Part shown: piece by piece, positions 26,084-34,960 of the stretch
Layout: each line of letters starts with the position of its first letter
Position numbering within the stretch: the first letter of the stretch is position 1
Source of the DNA: Sphingobium psychrophilum
GTDB lineage: Bacteria > Pseudomonadota > Alphaproteobacteria > Sphingomonadales > Sphingomonadaceae
Assembly (NCBI RefSeq): GCF_012927105.1
Contig: NZ_JABBFV010000003.1
Location: 124,001 to 188,000 of the forward strand
Reading direction: 5' to 3'
DNA length: 64,000 nucleotides
Translations under genes and position numbers: made by a program
The notes under the pieces: generated by a model
Seen by the model: only the letters and a program-made list of their open reading frames with translations
What the model was told of the DNA's origin: nothing
Database searches by the model: none

Positions 26084-27943
26084 ATAGTCGATTCTGTAAA
26101 GCTGATAGGGCAGCGTCATGCCGGTCTTGAGCGCGACCGGCACCAGCCAAGCCGGTATCGTGCCCCTCATCAGTCCGGCATAGAAGCCACGCGGGCTGCG
26201 CGATTGATAGATCGTGCCTTCGGGGAAATTGGGACACACCAGCAGATAGGTCGCATGATGCTTCGCCGCGATCGGACGGAAGGCGTCGGCCGGCCCGTCA
26301 TAGGCATGATGGATATCGAGGATCGTCGCCCCGTTGCGATGATAGGGACCGGCCAGCGCGCTATGATGGGTCGTGGCGATCAGCCGCGGCCCCAGATCGA
26401 CCATGGTGAAGATCGTCGCGGGCGGCAACTGGTCCAGCACCTCCAGCGCGGGCAGGGTGCGACACCGCCCGTTTGCCTTCTTGATCGCATCGGTGCGGGC
26501 GATCGCCGACGGCCGCCACGGCTTGGGCTTCGTGCCCGTAGCTTCCTGATACAGCTTCACCACCTGCGGATAAAGCGGATAGGCGCAGGCGATCGCCGCC
26601 AGCAACGCCACCCCTGCCCCCGCCCCTATCCGCACCCGGCGAGATCCCGTCAGGATCATCGCGATCAGCCGGTGCGCGGCCCAGGCGGCAGGCGGGATCG
26701 CCAGCAATTGCGCCGCGGGGCCAGCGCGCAGCTGCCAGAAGAGCAAGGCCGTCGCAAAGACCATCATCAGCCCGACCGTCGCCCAAGCCCAGAGCCGCTC
26801 GCCGTCGCGCCGCGCATCCCACAAGGCCCAGACCAGCCCGATCAATCCCGCCAGCGGGATCGCCAGCAACGGCACGACCATGCTCTGCGCCTGCGCCGTG
26901 ATCGGCTTGGCCTCGCGGATATTGGCCAGCCACAGCCGTTCCAGCTCCGGCGAAATCTGATAGGGGGACAGGCATTGCGGCCAGTTCAGATAGAAGAAGA
27001 CGGCAACCGCCCCGCCCACAACCGCGCCCGCCGCCAGCCGCGCCGCCCAACCACGGAGCGGCGCCAGCGACAACAGCACCATGCCTGCCGACGCCGCGCC
27101 GAACACCGCGACCCAGATCGGCGACAGCGCATCGCACACCATTTCGCGATTGGCATAGCTGGCGAACAGCAGATAACAGAGCGACATCGCGCCCCCCAAG
27201 CTCAGCGCATAGGGCAGCATCCGCCGCTCCGCCCCCGGCCGGAATACCCATCGCAGCGCGATCAACCCGCCGCCCGCCGCCAGATAGACGATCATCTCCA
27301 TCCCGATCGCGATCGACAGCGCGCTGCTGACCCCCGCCATCACCCCGCCGCGCAGCCGGTTGGTGTCGATCACACCTGCCAGCATCGTCACCGCCAGCGC
27401 CAGTTGCCACCCATGATGGTCGATCCGCATCGGCGCATACATGCCCAGCCCCATCTGTGCGGCGAGCGGTGCCAGCACCGCCAGCAGCCAGCCGTTCGGC
27501 CCGGCCAGCCGCCGCCCGATAAAGCCCAGGCTCAGCATCAACAGCAATAACGGCAGCAGCGGCGCGATGCCGCAAGCCAGACGATCGGCCAGCCCCTGAT
27601 CGACGAACGCCCGGAAAAACAGGATGAGGCCCGCAATCGGCAAATCGACCAGCCGCGACCAGTGGATATTGGCCCCGCCCGGCGGATCGAGCCGATATTG
27701 GCGCAGATCATACCAGCCCTGTCCCGCCAGCCAGTCCTTCACCTGCACATAGCGGATATTGTCGTCGGTATCGCTCAGCACCAGCCAGTGGATGGCGGGC
27801 CAGCGGGTCGCGACCATGGTGACCGCGATCACGATCCAGATCAGCAGGGTAAGCCATTTCCAGTGCCGCTGCGCGTAAGCGGTCAGGATCGCCATCCAAT
27901 GAAGGGCGCTGGCGCGCAGGGTATCGCGACTATGCAAGGTCAT
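26045..27943 (-). CDS. Multi-spanning GT-C-type membrane glycosyltransferase-like protein
   Basis: 632 aa with about 11-13 hydrophobic spans. The first extracytoplasmic loop carries an acidic motif SDTDDNIRY (57-65), as in GT-C enzymes such as STT3 and PMT-like lipid-sugar transferases, and the C-terminal part is a soluble domain of about 130 residues. GT-C enzymes use polyprenyl-phosphate sugars at the periplasmic face. A GtrA-like gene is divergent 44 bp away, which fits glycolipid or O-antigen modification. The acceptor is unknown. The 3' end overlaps tadA by 39 bp tail to tail. Confidence 0.75.
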   Translation of the reverse strand: MTLHSRDTLRASALHWMAILTAYAQRHWKWLTLLIWIVIAVTMVATRWPAIHWLVLSDTDDNIRYVQVKDWLAGQGWYDLRQYRLDPPGGANIHWSRLVDLPIAGLILFFRAFVDQGLADRLACGIAPLLPLLLLMLSLGFIGRRLAGPNGWLLAVLAPLAAQMGLGMYAPMRIDHHGWQLALAVTMLAGVIDTNRLRGGVMAGVSSALSIAIGMEMIVYLAAGGGLIALRWVFRPGAERRMLPYALSLGGAMSLCYLLFASYANREMVCDALSPIWVAVFGAASAGMVLLSLAPLRGWAARLAAGAVVGGAVAVFFYLNWPQCLSPYQISPELERLWLANIREAKPITAQAQSMVVPLLAIPLAGLIGLVWALWDARRDGERLWAWATVGLMMVFATALLFWQLRAGPAAQLLAIPPAAWAAHRLIAMILTGSRRVRIGAGAGVALLAAIACAYPLYPQVVKLYQEATGTKPKPWRPSAIARTDAIKKANGRCRTLPALEVLDQLPPATIFTMVDLGPRLIATTHHSALAGPYHRNGATILDIHHAYDGPADAFRPIAAKHHATYLLVCPNFPEGTIYQSRSPRGFYAGLMRGTIPAWLVPVALKTGMTLPYQLYRIDYSAPGGEKGAQQR

Positions 27944-27987
27944 GGCTGTGGATTAGAGGCTGCGAACCAAAGCGCAACGGGGTGCCC

Positions 27988-28404
27988 ATGAAAATCCTGT
28001 CACGATATTATGCAGAGCATGGCGTGCTGTTCTGGCAGATCGTCCGCTATGGCGTGACCGGCCTGTTCGTCACCGCCTGCCAGGCGGCGATCTACTGGAC
28101 CCTCGCGGCGCTGGCCGGCTTCCATCCGCAGGCCGCCAACCTGATCGGTTATCTCGCGGCGGTCGCCATCGGCTATGTCAGCCACAGCCTCTTCACCTTC
28201 CGCGGCCATGGCGGCGACGCGAGCCATGCGACGCGCGGGGCGAAATTCGTGGCGGTATCGCTCATCAGCTATGCGCTCAACGCCCTCTGGGTCTATCTGT
28301 GCGTCACCCATATGCGCTGGCCCGAATGGTCACCCATCCCGGCCATGGTTTTCGTCACGCCGGCGGTGATGTTCGGATTGAACCGGCAATGGGTGTTTCG
28401 CTGA
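27988..28404 (+). CDS. GtrA family membrane protein
   Basis: 138 aa with four predicted membrane helices and the GtrA pattern (FWQIVRYGVTGLFVTACQAAIYW at the N-terminus, IGYVSHSLFTFRG in the middle, MFGLNRQWVFR at the end). GtrA proteins are proposed to flip undecaprenyl-phosphate-glucose for polysaccharide modification. The ATG is used rather than a GTG two codons upstream. It is divergent from the GT-C gene and almost abuts the end of the toxin gene on the other strand. Confidence 0.9.
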   Translation: MKILSRYYAEHGVLFWQIVRYGVTGLFVTACQAAIYWTLAALAGFHPQAANLIGYLAAVAIGYVSHSLFTFRGHGGDASHATRGAKFVAVSLISYALNALWVYLCVTHMRWPEWSPIPAMVFVTPAVMFGLNRQWVFR

Positions 28405-28405
28405 G

Positions 28406-28687
28406 CTAACGAAGCGGTGGCCAAAGGCGCATGGCGTGGACCAGCGTCAATATCCAAACCGTGTCGCTATCCACTTCATAAACCAGACGGTAACTGGGGT
28501 GCGGCGCGAGTTCCCGCGTGCCCGGCACCGCGCCGTCATGACCAAGCATCGGAAAATCCGCCAGCCTCGACACAGCGACACTGAACATTGCGTCCATACG
28601 CATGGCCGCACCCGGATCGCGCTCAACTAGATAGTCCCAGATGTCCGATCTGTCTTGCCGCGCCTCCGGCGTCCAACGGACGATCAC
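28406..28687 (-). CDS. RelE/ParE-family toxin
   Basis: 93 aa. The pattern VRWTPEARQDRSDIWDYLVERDP, then FPMLGHDGAVPGTRELAPHPSYRLVYEVDSDTVWILTLVHAMRLWPP, matches the ParE/RelE fold with the conserved Arg-Leu-Val-Tyr strand. The target cannot be read from the sequence: ParE-type members poison gyrase, RelE-type members cut mRNA. It overlaps the antitoxin gene by 4 bp (ATGA), typical of such pairs. Confidence 0.88.
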   Translation of the reverse strand: MIVRWTPEARQDRSDIWDYLVERDPGAAMRMDAMFSVAVSRLADFPMLGHDGAVPGTRELAPHPSYRLVYEVDSDTVWILTLVHAMRLWPPLR

Positions 28688-28962
28688 CCCTGATCGGCAA
28701 CCCGCGCGCGGCGCGCTGCAAATTCCGCCTCGACTGCATCATGGGACAACCCCTGCCCCGCTAAAACGGAACGCCGCGCAGCCGCAACCTTTTGTGCCAG
28801 AAAGTCTGCATGGTCGCGCGCCTGACGCTGCCGATCGACAAAGTCCCGCATCAGTTCACGCACAAGCTGCGATGCCGGGCGATGCAAGGCATCGGCTTCC
28901 GCCATGAACTCGTCGCGGAGGTCCGATTCCAATTTCATCGTAAAGACTGCGGCTTTGACCAT
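28684..28962 (-). CDS. Ribbon-helix-helix-type antitoxin
   Basis: 92 aa. The N-terminal half (AAVFTMKLESDLRDEFMAEADALHRPASQLVRELMRDFV) fits a ribbon-helix-helix DNA-binding domain, and the C-terminal charged helix probably wraps the toxin. It is first in the toxin-antitoxin operon. A ribosome site AGGAG precedes the ATG, and a 34-bp palindrome starts 12 bp upstream, consistent with autorepression. Confidence 0.86.
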   Translation of the reverse strand: MVKAAVFTMKLESDLRDEFMAEADALHRPASQLVRELMRDFVDRQRQARDHADFLAQKVAAARRSVLAGQGLSHDAVEAEFAARRARVADQG

Positions 28963-28973
28963 GTCACTCCTGA

Positions 28974-29007
28974 GGATAGTGACGACGTATATACGTTGAC
29001 ACTATCC
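28974..29007. promoter_or_regulatory. 34-bp palindromic operator of the toxin-antitoxin pair
   Basis: Outer arms GGATAGTG/CACTATCC and a perfect core ACGTATATACGT share one centre; 15 of the 17 base pairs match. It ends 13 bp before the stop of the response regulator gene, which is read in the same direction, so it is squeezed between the two genes. Confidence 0.75.
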
Positions 29008-29020
29008 CCGGATCAATGCG

Positions 29021-29821
29021 TCAATGCACGAACCGCGCCACCACATCGCGATAGGACCGGCTGACCTTCACCTGCGCGCCGCTTTCCAGCACCAGGAAAC
29101 ATTCGCCATTGGTGTGCGGCTTGACCTGTCGCACCTGCGACAAATTCACGATGGTCGATCGATGCACGCGCTGGAAATTGCGCGGGTCGAGCCGCTTTTC
29201 GAGATCCTTCATCGTCTCGCGCAGGATCAGCGAATTGTCGGCGGTGTAGATGCACATATAGTCGCCCGCCGCGTCGATCCGCTCGATCGAATCGACATCC
29301 ACGCGGAAAATCTGGCCGCGATCCTTGATATTGATCAGCTTTTCGAAGCGGTTGGACGCGGGTGCATCATCATCGGCGGCGAAATCGGTCATCGCCTGGG
29401 GCGCGACCTCGGCCAGCACTTCGCGCAGCTTCTCGATCTCCTGCACCTGCCGCTTTTCGGTGAGCCGCTGGCGTACCCGGTCCAGCGCATCGGCCAAGCG
29501 GCCTTCGTCCACCGGCTTCAGCAGATAGTCGACCGCCTGCGCCTCGAACGCGCGGATCGCATGGTCGCTATAGGCGGTGCAGAAAATGACCAGCGGCGGC
29601 TCCACCTCCATCAGTCCCTGGACGACGGAAAAGCCATCGAAACCGGGCATCTGGATATCAAGGAACACAAGATCGGGTTTATGCGTTTTGATCGCGCGGA
29701 TCGCTTCACGGCCGTTGTTGCAGGTTTCGATAATGTCGACATCCTCATGCGCTTGCAGACGCAGCGCCAGCCCTTGAATGGCCAGGCTTTCGTCATCGAC
29801 GAGGATTGTTCTGATGGTCAT
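29021..29821 (-). CDS. LytTR-type response regulator
   Basis: 266 aa. The receiver domain has DDE near the N-terminus, the phosphoacceptor region FLDIQMPG and the conserved FCTAYSDHAIRAFEAQAVDYLLKPV block. After a linker, the LytTR DNA-binding domain follows (RVDVDSIERIDAAGDYMCIYT, then FQRVHRSTIVNL). It regulates unknown targets, probably partnered by the histidine kinase encoded upstream, which it overlaps by 4 bp (ATGA). Confidence 0.93.
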   Translation of the reverse strand: MTIRTILVDDESLAIQGLALRLQAHEDVDIIETCNNGREAIRAIKTHKPDLVFLDIQMPGFDGFSVVQGLMEVEPPLVIFCTAYSDHAIRAFEAQAVDYLLKPVDEGRLADALDRVRQRLTEKRQVQEIEKLREVLAEVAPQAMTDFAADDDAPASNRFEKLINIKDRGQIFRVDVDSIERIDAAGDYMCIYTADNSLILRETMKDLEKRLDPRNFQRVHRSTIVNLSQVRQVKPHTNGECFLVLESGAQVKVSRSYRDVVARFVH

Positions 29822-30930
29822 GCGGCCACTTTCGATGTTTCATCCATGTTCAGCGGAATCTCGATGATAACCGAAAATCCACCCGGCGTGGAACGCGTTT
29901 CGAAGCTCTGTCGTTCCCCGAAGGCCTGAATTAACCGGTCCCGAATGTTCGGCAGGCCGATCCCGGTCCCCTCGCTCATCGGGATGTGCGGCCTCATTCC
30001 GCTTTCGTTCAATCCCGGTCCGCTGTCCGATACGACGATCCGGACATTATCCCCGGCAGGCTGCGCGCTGACGGCGATTTCGGCCCCCTCCTCCTTGGGC
30101 GTGACCGCATATTTGATCGCATTTTCGACCAGCGGTTGCAGCAGCAGGGATGGCAACCGCGCATGCGCCACCGCCGGATCGATGGTGAAGGACGGGCGCA
30201 ACCGCTCCTCGAACCGCATCTTCTCTATCTCCAGATAGAGTTTCAGCGTCTCGATCTCCTGCTCGATCGTCACCTGCGCCGTCGGCTCGTTGATCAGCGT
30301 ATAGCGCAGGAACGATGACAGCCGCGACAGCATCGCATTGGCCCGGTCGGTCTGCTTGAGCAGCACCAGCGTCGATATGCTATTGAGCGTATTGAACAGG
30401 AAATGAGGGTTAAGCTGATACCGCAGCATCGCCAGCTGCGCATTGGCCGCCTGGTTCTCCAGCAGCAGCAGTTGGTCCGCCTGCTCCTCGACCGTCAGAT
30501 AGAAATTGATCGCATAATAAAGCGACGACCAGGCGCCCAGCAGCGTCATTGACAGATAGAAAGCACCCAGGAACAGTTGCAACCCCGCCGTCTCGCTCCC
30601 CCGGTTCTGCGTCGAAAAGACCCAGGCGTCGATGAACGCGACCAGCCCCGCGGCCGCGACCACGGTGATGATCGACACGCCCCAGGTCACGATCGGGCGT
30701 TTCTTGACCAGAAAACGAAACATCACCGCGATCAGCAGCGTGACCGAATAGCCGGTGACGGTCGAAATCAGCACCGGCACCAGGCTGGAGAGCGGCTGGC
30801 CATTGGCGATGGTGGAGGAGCCGCGCAGCAGGAAAGCGCCAGCCCATCCGACCGACTGCAAATTCCAGAAGGCGCGGTTCTTGTCAGCGAAAAAGGGCTG
30901 AGGCTTGATGCGGGGCACGGTGACGGACAT
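29818..30930 (-). CDS. LytS-type sensor histidine kinase
   Basis: 370 aa. About four membrane segments lie in the first 150 residues with no periplasmic sensor domain. The His_kinase core has the phosphoacceptor region LRYQLNPHFLFNTLNSIS and the ATP domain with VENAIKYAV, SDSGPGLNES and GTGIGLPNIRDRL. It phosphorylates the adjacent LytTR regulator. An in-frame start 96 bp upstream is less likely because MSVTVPRIK gives the normal cytoplasmic lead-in. The signal is unknown. Confidence 0.92.
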   Translation of the reverse strand: MSVTVPRIKPQPFFADKNRAFWNLQSVGWAGAFLLRGSSTIANGQPLSSLVPVLISTVTGYSVTLLIAVMFRFLVKKRPIVTWGVSIITVVAAAGLVAFIDAWVFSTQNRGSETAGLQLFLGAFYLSMTLLGAWSSLYYAINFYLTVEEQADQLLLLENQAANAQLAMLRYQLNPHFLFNTLNSISTLVLLKQTDRANAMLSRLSSFLRYTLINEPTAQVTIEQEIETLKLYLEIEKMRFEERLRPSFTIDPAVAHARLPSLLLQPLVENAIKYAVTPKEEGAEIAVSAQPAGDNVRIVVSDSGPGLNESGMRPHIPMSEGTGIGLPNIRDRLIQAFGERQSFETRSTPGGFSVIIEIPLNMDETSKVAA

Positions 30931-30974
30931 TGCGTGCAGGCTTAGGCGATTTGGGCCTCTGGTCAAAGCCGGTT

Positions 30975-31457
30975 TCAGGCCGCGACAGCCGGCTCTTCGC
31001 CCATCGGCGTCACTTCGTCGGTGCACAGCCAGACCAAGTCGGACAGGTCAAGCGTGCGGCCGTCATGCGACACTATGCCGATCGGGCGGATCGGCTGGCC
31101 ATCGCGCTTGTCCGCCAGCACCTGGCAGGCGGGAGTGCCGCAGCCCCACCGTTCGCCCCACTGGCGCAGCGCGATCATGGCGGGGGCCAGCCCCTGCCCC
31201 TTCTCGGTCAGCCGATATTCGACCTTGCGCCGGTCGCACTGCATCGGTTCGCGCACCAATATGCCGTTTTCGACCAGCCGGGCGAGCCGGTTGGCCAATA
31301 TGTTGCGCGCGATCCCCAGGGTCGATTGAAACTCCTCGAAATGGCGGATGCCCGACAATGCGCCGCGCAGGATGAGAAACGACCAGCGTTCGCCCATCAT
31401 TTCCAGCGCGCTCGGCAGCGCACATTGTTCCAGATCCTGGGCCAGATTATGTTTCAT
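30975..31457 (-). CDS. HxlR-family transcriptional regulator
   Basis: 160 aa. The family signature CALPSALEMMGERWSFLILRGAL is at the N-terminus, followed by RHFEEFQSTLGIARNILANRLARLVENGIL (the winged helix) and the beta-wing REPMQCDRRKVEYRLTEKG. After about residue 95 the chain extends beyond the usual 110-120 aa, with a further cysteine-containing region that may be sensory. The gene ends 44 bp from the kinase gene start and diverges from rel. Confidence 0.88.
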   Translation of the reverse strand: MKHNLAQDLEQCALPSALEMMGERWSFLILRGALSGIRHFEEFQSTLGIARNILANRLARLVENGILVREPMQCDRRKVEYRLTEKGQGLAPAMIALRQWGERWGCGTPACQVLADKRDGQPIRPIGIVSHDGRTLDLSDLVWLCTDEVTPMGEEPAVAA

Positions 31458-31569
31458 ATGTCGCCCCGCATAGCGCAAAGCTGTTGGCGTTGCAAAATCG
31501 CCGCCTAATTCATGCAAGATGGGATTTTTTTGTTGCACGACAAGGGTCTTCCAACACAATCGGGAAACG

Positions 31570-33675
31570 ATGTTACGCCAGTATGAACTTGTCGAACGGG
31601 TAAAGCGCTACGATCCGGATGCGGACGAAGCGATGATCAACCGCGCCTATGTCTTTTCTGTCCAGAAACATGGGAGCCAGAAACGCGCCAGCGGCGATCC
31701 CTATTTCAGCCACCCGATCGAGGTGGCCGGCATCCTCACCGACTTCAACCTGGACGACCAGACGATCGTGACCGCGCTGCTGCACGACACGATCGAGGAT
31801 ACGCTGGTCACCTATGAGGAGATAGAGGCCGCGTTCGGCAAGGATGTCGCCCGCATGGTCGACGGCGTCACCAAGCTCAGCAAGATCGAGGCGATGAGCG
31901 AGAACGAGCGGGCTGCGGAAAATCTCCGCAAATTCCTGCTCGCCATGTCGGACGATATCCGGGTGCTGCTGGTGAAGCTCGCCGACCGTCTGCACAATAT
32001 GCGCACGCTGCATTTCATCAAGAACCCCGACAAGCGCCGCCGCATCGCGCGCGAAACGATGGATATCTACGCGCCGCTCGCCGAACGCATCGGCATGTAC
32101 GACTTCATGCGCGAAATGCAGCTGCTCGCCTTCCGTGAGATCGAGCCGGAAGCCTATGCCAGCATCACCAAGCGGCTGGAACAGCTCAAGGAAGGCGGCC
32201 ATGACAAGGTCGACCGGATCGGCGCCGAACTGCAACTGCTGCTCGCGGGCAAGGGCATGTCGGTCAGCGTCTCTGGCCGCGAAAAACATCCCTTCTCCAT
32301 CTGGAAGAAGATGCAGGAACGCCATATCAGCTTCGAACAGCTGACCGACGTCATGGCCTTCCGCGTCATCACCGACAGCCATGAGGCCTGCTACCGCGCG
32401 CTCGGCATCATCCACCAGACCTTCAAGATGGTCCCTGGCCGGTTCAAGGATTATATCTCCACGCCCAAGCGTAACGGCTATCAGTCGCTGCACACCACCG
32501 TCATCCACCAGGACAATGCCCGGATCGAGGTGCAGATTCGCAGCCGCGACATGCATAATGACGCCGAACTCGGCCTCGCCGCGCATTGGGCGTACAAGCA
32601 GAAGGGCGACGCCACCGATCACCACGCCGCCTGGCTGCGCGACCTCGTTGAAATTCTGGAACAGAGCCAGGACGCCGACGAGCTGCTCGAACATACCCGC
32701 ATGGCCATGTATCAGGACCGCATCTTCGCCTTCTCGCCCAAGGGGGAGCTGCACCAGATGCCCAAGGGATCGACCACCGTCGATTTCGCCTATGCCGTCC
32801 ATACCTCGCTCGGCAACCAGACCGTCGGAGCCAAGGTCAATGGCCGCGTGGTGCCGCTGCGCACCTCCCTCGAAAATGGCGACCAGGTCGAAATTCTGAA
32901 ATCGGAGGGGCAGGAGCCACAGCCCGGCTGGCTGAGCTTCGCCATCACCGGCAAGGCCCGCGCCGCCATCCGCCGCTATATCCGCCAGAAGCAGCGCGGC
33001 GAGGAAATCGCGCTGGGCGAGAAACTCTATGCCGAAATCGTCGGCCGCTTCTCCCCCGACCTCGCCAAGGAACTGGGCGACAAGGCGCTGACCGCCGCGA
33101 TCAAGCGGCTCAAGCTGGACGACCGCGCATCCCTGATGGTCGCCATCGCCACGCACCGCCTGCTAGACCGCGAAGTCATGGAGGCGCTGATGCCCGGCTC
33201 CACCAGCGCGCAGGGCATGGAGGAGGCGCATCCCCGCCAGCATGAACCCGTCTCGATCCGCGGCCTGACGCCCGGCATCGCCTATCATCTGGGCGATTGC
33301 TGCCACCCCGTCCCCGGCGACCGCATCGTCGGCGTGCGCCGCACCGGCGAACCGATCGAGGTCCACACCATCGACTGCCGGTCGCTGGAGGTGGAGCAGG
33401 ACGACGACTGGATCGACCTCGCCTGGGACGGCAAGTCGAAAGGCGGCACCGCCCGCCTCTCCGTCATCGTCAAGAACCAGCCCGGCGCGCTGGCCGCCGT
33501 CGCCAACCTCTTCGGCGCGACCAAGGCGAACATCCTCAACCTGCAACTGGTCAACCGCGAAGGGCCGTTCCACACCGACGTCATCGACCTGGAAGTCGCC
33601 GACGCGCAGCATTTGAATAGGATTTTGTCGGCGTTGCGCGCGATCGACGTGGTTGTGCAGGCGGATCGGGTTTAG
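31570..33675 (+). CDS. rel: Bifunctional (p)ppGpp synthetase/hydrolase
   Basis: 701 aa in the classical Rel/SpoT order. The HD hydrolase domain has HDTIED (72-77) intact, so hydrolase activity is expected. The synthetase domain (about 190-350) has KHPFSIWKKM, FRVITDS and TPKRNGYQSLHTTV. A TGS domain and a C-terminal ACT domain (LSVIVKNQPGALAAVANLF) follow. Alphaproteobacteria usually have one such enzyme controlling the stringent response. The ATG used begins MLRQYELVERVKRYDPDADE; a longer in-frame start exists. It diverges from the HxlR gene, and its stop is the left border of the accessory island. Confidence 0.95.
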   Translation: MLRQYELVERVKRYDPDADEAMINRAYVFSVQKHGSQKRASGDPYFSHPIEVAGILTDFNLDDQTIVTALLHDTIEDTLVTYEEIEAAFGKDVARMVDGVTKLSKIEAMSENERAAENLRKFLLAMSDDIRVLLVKLADRLHNMRTLHFIKNPDKRRRIARETMDIYAPLAERIGMYDFMREMQLLAFREIEPEAYASITKRLEQLKEGGHDKVDRIGAELQLLLAGKGMSVSVSGREKHPFSIWKKMQERHISFEQLTDVMAFRVITDSHEACYRALGIIHQTFKMVPGRFKDYISTPKRNGYQSLHTTVIHQDNARIEVQIRSRDMHNDAELGLAAHWAYKQKGDATDHHAAWLRDLVEILEQSQDADELLEHTRMAMYQDRIFAFSPKGELHQMPKGSTTVDFAYAVHTSLGNQTVGAKVNGRVVPLRTSLENGDQVEILKSEGQEPQPGWLSFAITGKARAAIRRYIRQKQRGEEIALGEKLYAEIVGRFSPDLAKELGDKALTAAIKRLKLDDRASLMVAIATHRLLDREVMEALMPGSTSAQGMEEAHPRQHEPVSIRGLTPGIAYHLGDCCHPVPGDRIVGVRRTGEPIEVHTIDCRSLEVEQDDDWIDLAWDGKSKGGTARLSVIVKNQPGALAAVANLFGATKANILNLQLVNREGPFHTDVIDLEVADAQHLNRILSALRAIDVVVQADRV

Positions 33676-33812
33676 GGGCGAGGGCGGCTTTGCGCCATTC
33701 TCTGTCGTTGGACGGAGAAGGCGAGTTTCCCAGAAGCAGACGACTCACCGTTCTAGAGAAGCTTGCTTTATTACGAACCCGTCACCATTTTGTGCGTGAA
33801 GAGGGGGGCGTT

Positions 33813-34403
33813 ATGGATGTCAGTTTGCGTGAACTGCATGGTAATTGGGACAGGGGTTTTGCTCTTCACAAGCACGTTTTGAATAGCGTTGCGATTGGTA
33901 ATAACCAATTTGGGCATATGCAGTTCGATACCACCCGTTCAGAGCCAGGCGAGGCCCTGTACCAGCTCAAATATAAGGGCGAATTCAACCACGTCGAGCC
34001 GCTCGCGCTGGCGATACGGGATCACATCGTACCATTGCTGGGCAAATTCGCGATGGTCATTCCTATGCCAGCGACAAAGCAACGAACTCGTCAGCCGGTC
34101 CACGAAGTCACCAAAAAACTGAGTGAACTGACGGGCACTTTTTACGCAGGCGGATTGCTGCTCAAAAATCCGCCGGAACCCGGCGCACCGGAAATCAAGA
34201 ATTTGGGGACGAAAGAGGAGAAAGTGGCGGCGCTTGCAGAGCGTTTCTACCTGAACGAAGCCTCCATCACCAATAACGGGAATTGGGGTGCGCTGCTAGT
34301 CGATGACAAATATGACACAGGGGCATCCTTGGAAGCGGCTTGCTCGACCCTGCGCACATATGCGAAGATCGGGCAGATTTTGGTGGCTACTTGCACATGG
34401 TGA
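33813..34403 (+). CDS. ComF-like phosphoribosyltransferase (putative toxin/effector of a ShosTA-like pair)
   Basis: 196 aa. The PRPP-binding loop VDDKYDTGAS (163-172) is intact, and KYKGEFNH (53-60), VIPMPATKQRTRQPVHEV (82-99) and LGTKEEKVAALAERF (131-145) line up with the corresponding ComF blocks, but the N-terminal zinc finger of ComF is missing. The base composition is unlike the neighbourhood: one hand-counted 60-base line (33841-33900) is 45% G+C, against 77% for a line in rel. The start follows GAGGGGGG. The next gene encodes a SLOG/DprA-like protein whose start lies just past this stop. ShosTA systems pair exactly such domains. Orthology and toxicity are inferences; a nucleotide-salvage enzyme is the alternative. 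Confidence 0.75.
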   Translation: MDVSLRELHGNWDRGFALHKHVLNSVAIGNNQFGHMQFDTTRSEPGEALYQLKYKGEFNHVEPLALAIRDHIVPLLGKFAMVIPMPATKQRTRQPVHEVTKKLSELTGTFYAGGLLLKNPPEPGAPEIKNLGTKEEKVAALAERFYLNEASITNNGNWGALLVDDKYDTGASLEAACSTLRTYAKIGQILVATCTW

Positions 34404-34408
34404 TAGAG

Positions 34409-34960
34409 ATGGAAACAGTCTTCATTTCAGGCTCGATCGCGATCAGTCGGCTCGATCAACGCGTGAAAGATCGAATTTCGAAAGCGGTTGAAGCAGGCCT
34501 AAGCGTGGCTGTCGGTGATGCCGACGGCGCGGACACGTCAATTCAACAGCACCTAGACAGCATCAACGCGGAGCATGTGACGGTCTATTGCAGTGGTGAT
34601 CGGCCGCGCAACAATGTCGGTGATTGGACTGTTGAGCATGTTTATCCAGACGCCGAGCCGGGAACACGAGCCTATTTTACGGCCAAAGACGTCAAGATGG
34701 CGGAGGGGGCAGATTACGGCCTGATGATTTGGGACACCAAAAGCACGGGCACATTGAGCAACGTGATTGAGTTGCTGAAGGCTAAGAAAACATCGGTGGT
34801 GTTCGTGAATAAGGCCAAGACGTTTATGAAAGTCAAGGATGATCAGACGCTCGAATTACTGCTGGAAAATATGTCGGATATCGCGAAAGCGAAGGCCGAA
34901 AAGAAGATAGGGTTGGCTTCGAAGATCGCCGCTCTCAAACAGCCGCAGTTTTCGCTTTAG
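34409..34960 (+). CDS. SLOG/DprA-like nucleotide-binding protein (putative antitoxin/partner of the PRTase)
   Basis: 183 aa. The Rossmann-like SLOG signature is clear: VFISGSIAIS at the N-terminus, GDADGAD (36-42) and ADYGLMIWDTKSTGTLSNV (101-119), close to the YspA/DprA branch. A C-terminal helical, Lys-rich extension (about 150-183) follows. The ATG has GGTGA five bases upstream; an ATG four codons earlier would overlap the PRTase stop by 7 bp. The reduced G+C (48% in line 34741-34800) matches the preceding gene, so both arrived together. In ShosTA the DprA-like protein neutralises the PRTase-domain toxin; whether that holds here is untested. Confidence 0.75.
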   Translation: METVFISGSIAISRLDQRVKDRISKAVEAGLSVAVGDADGADTSIQQHLDSINAEHVTVYCSGDRPRNNVGDWTVEHVYPDAEPGTRAYFTAKDVKMAEGADYGLMIWDTKSTGTLSNVIELLKAKKTSVVFVNKAKTFMKVKDDQTLELLLENMSDIAKAKAEKKIGLASKIAALKQPQFSL

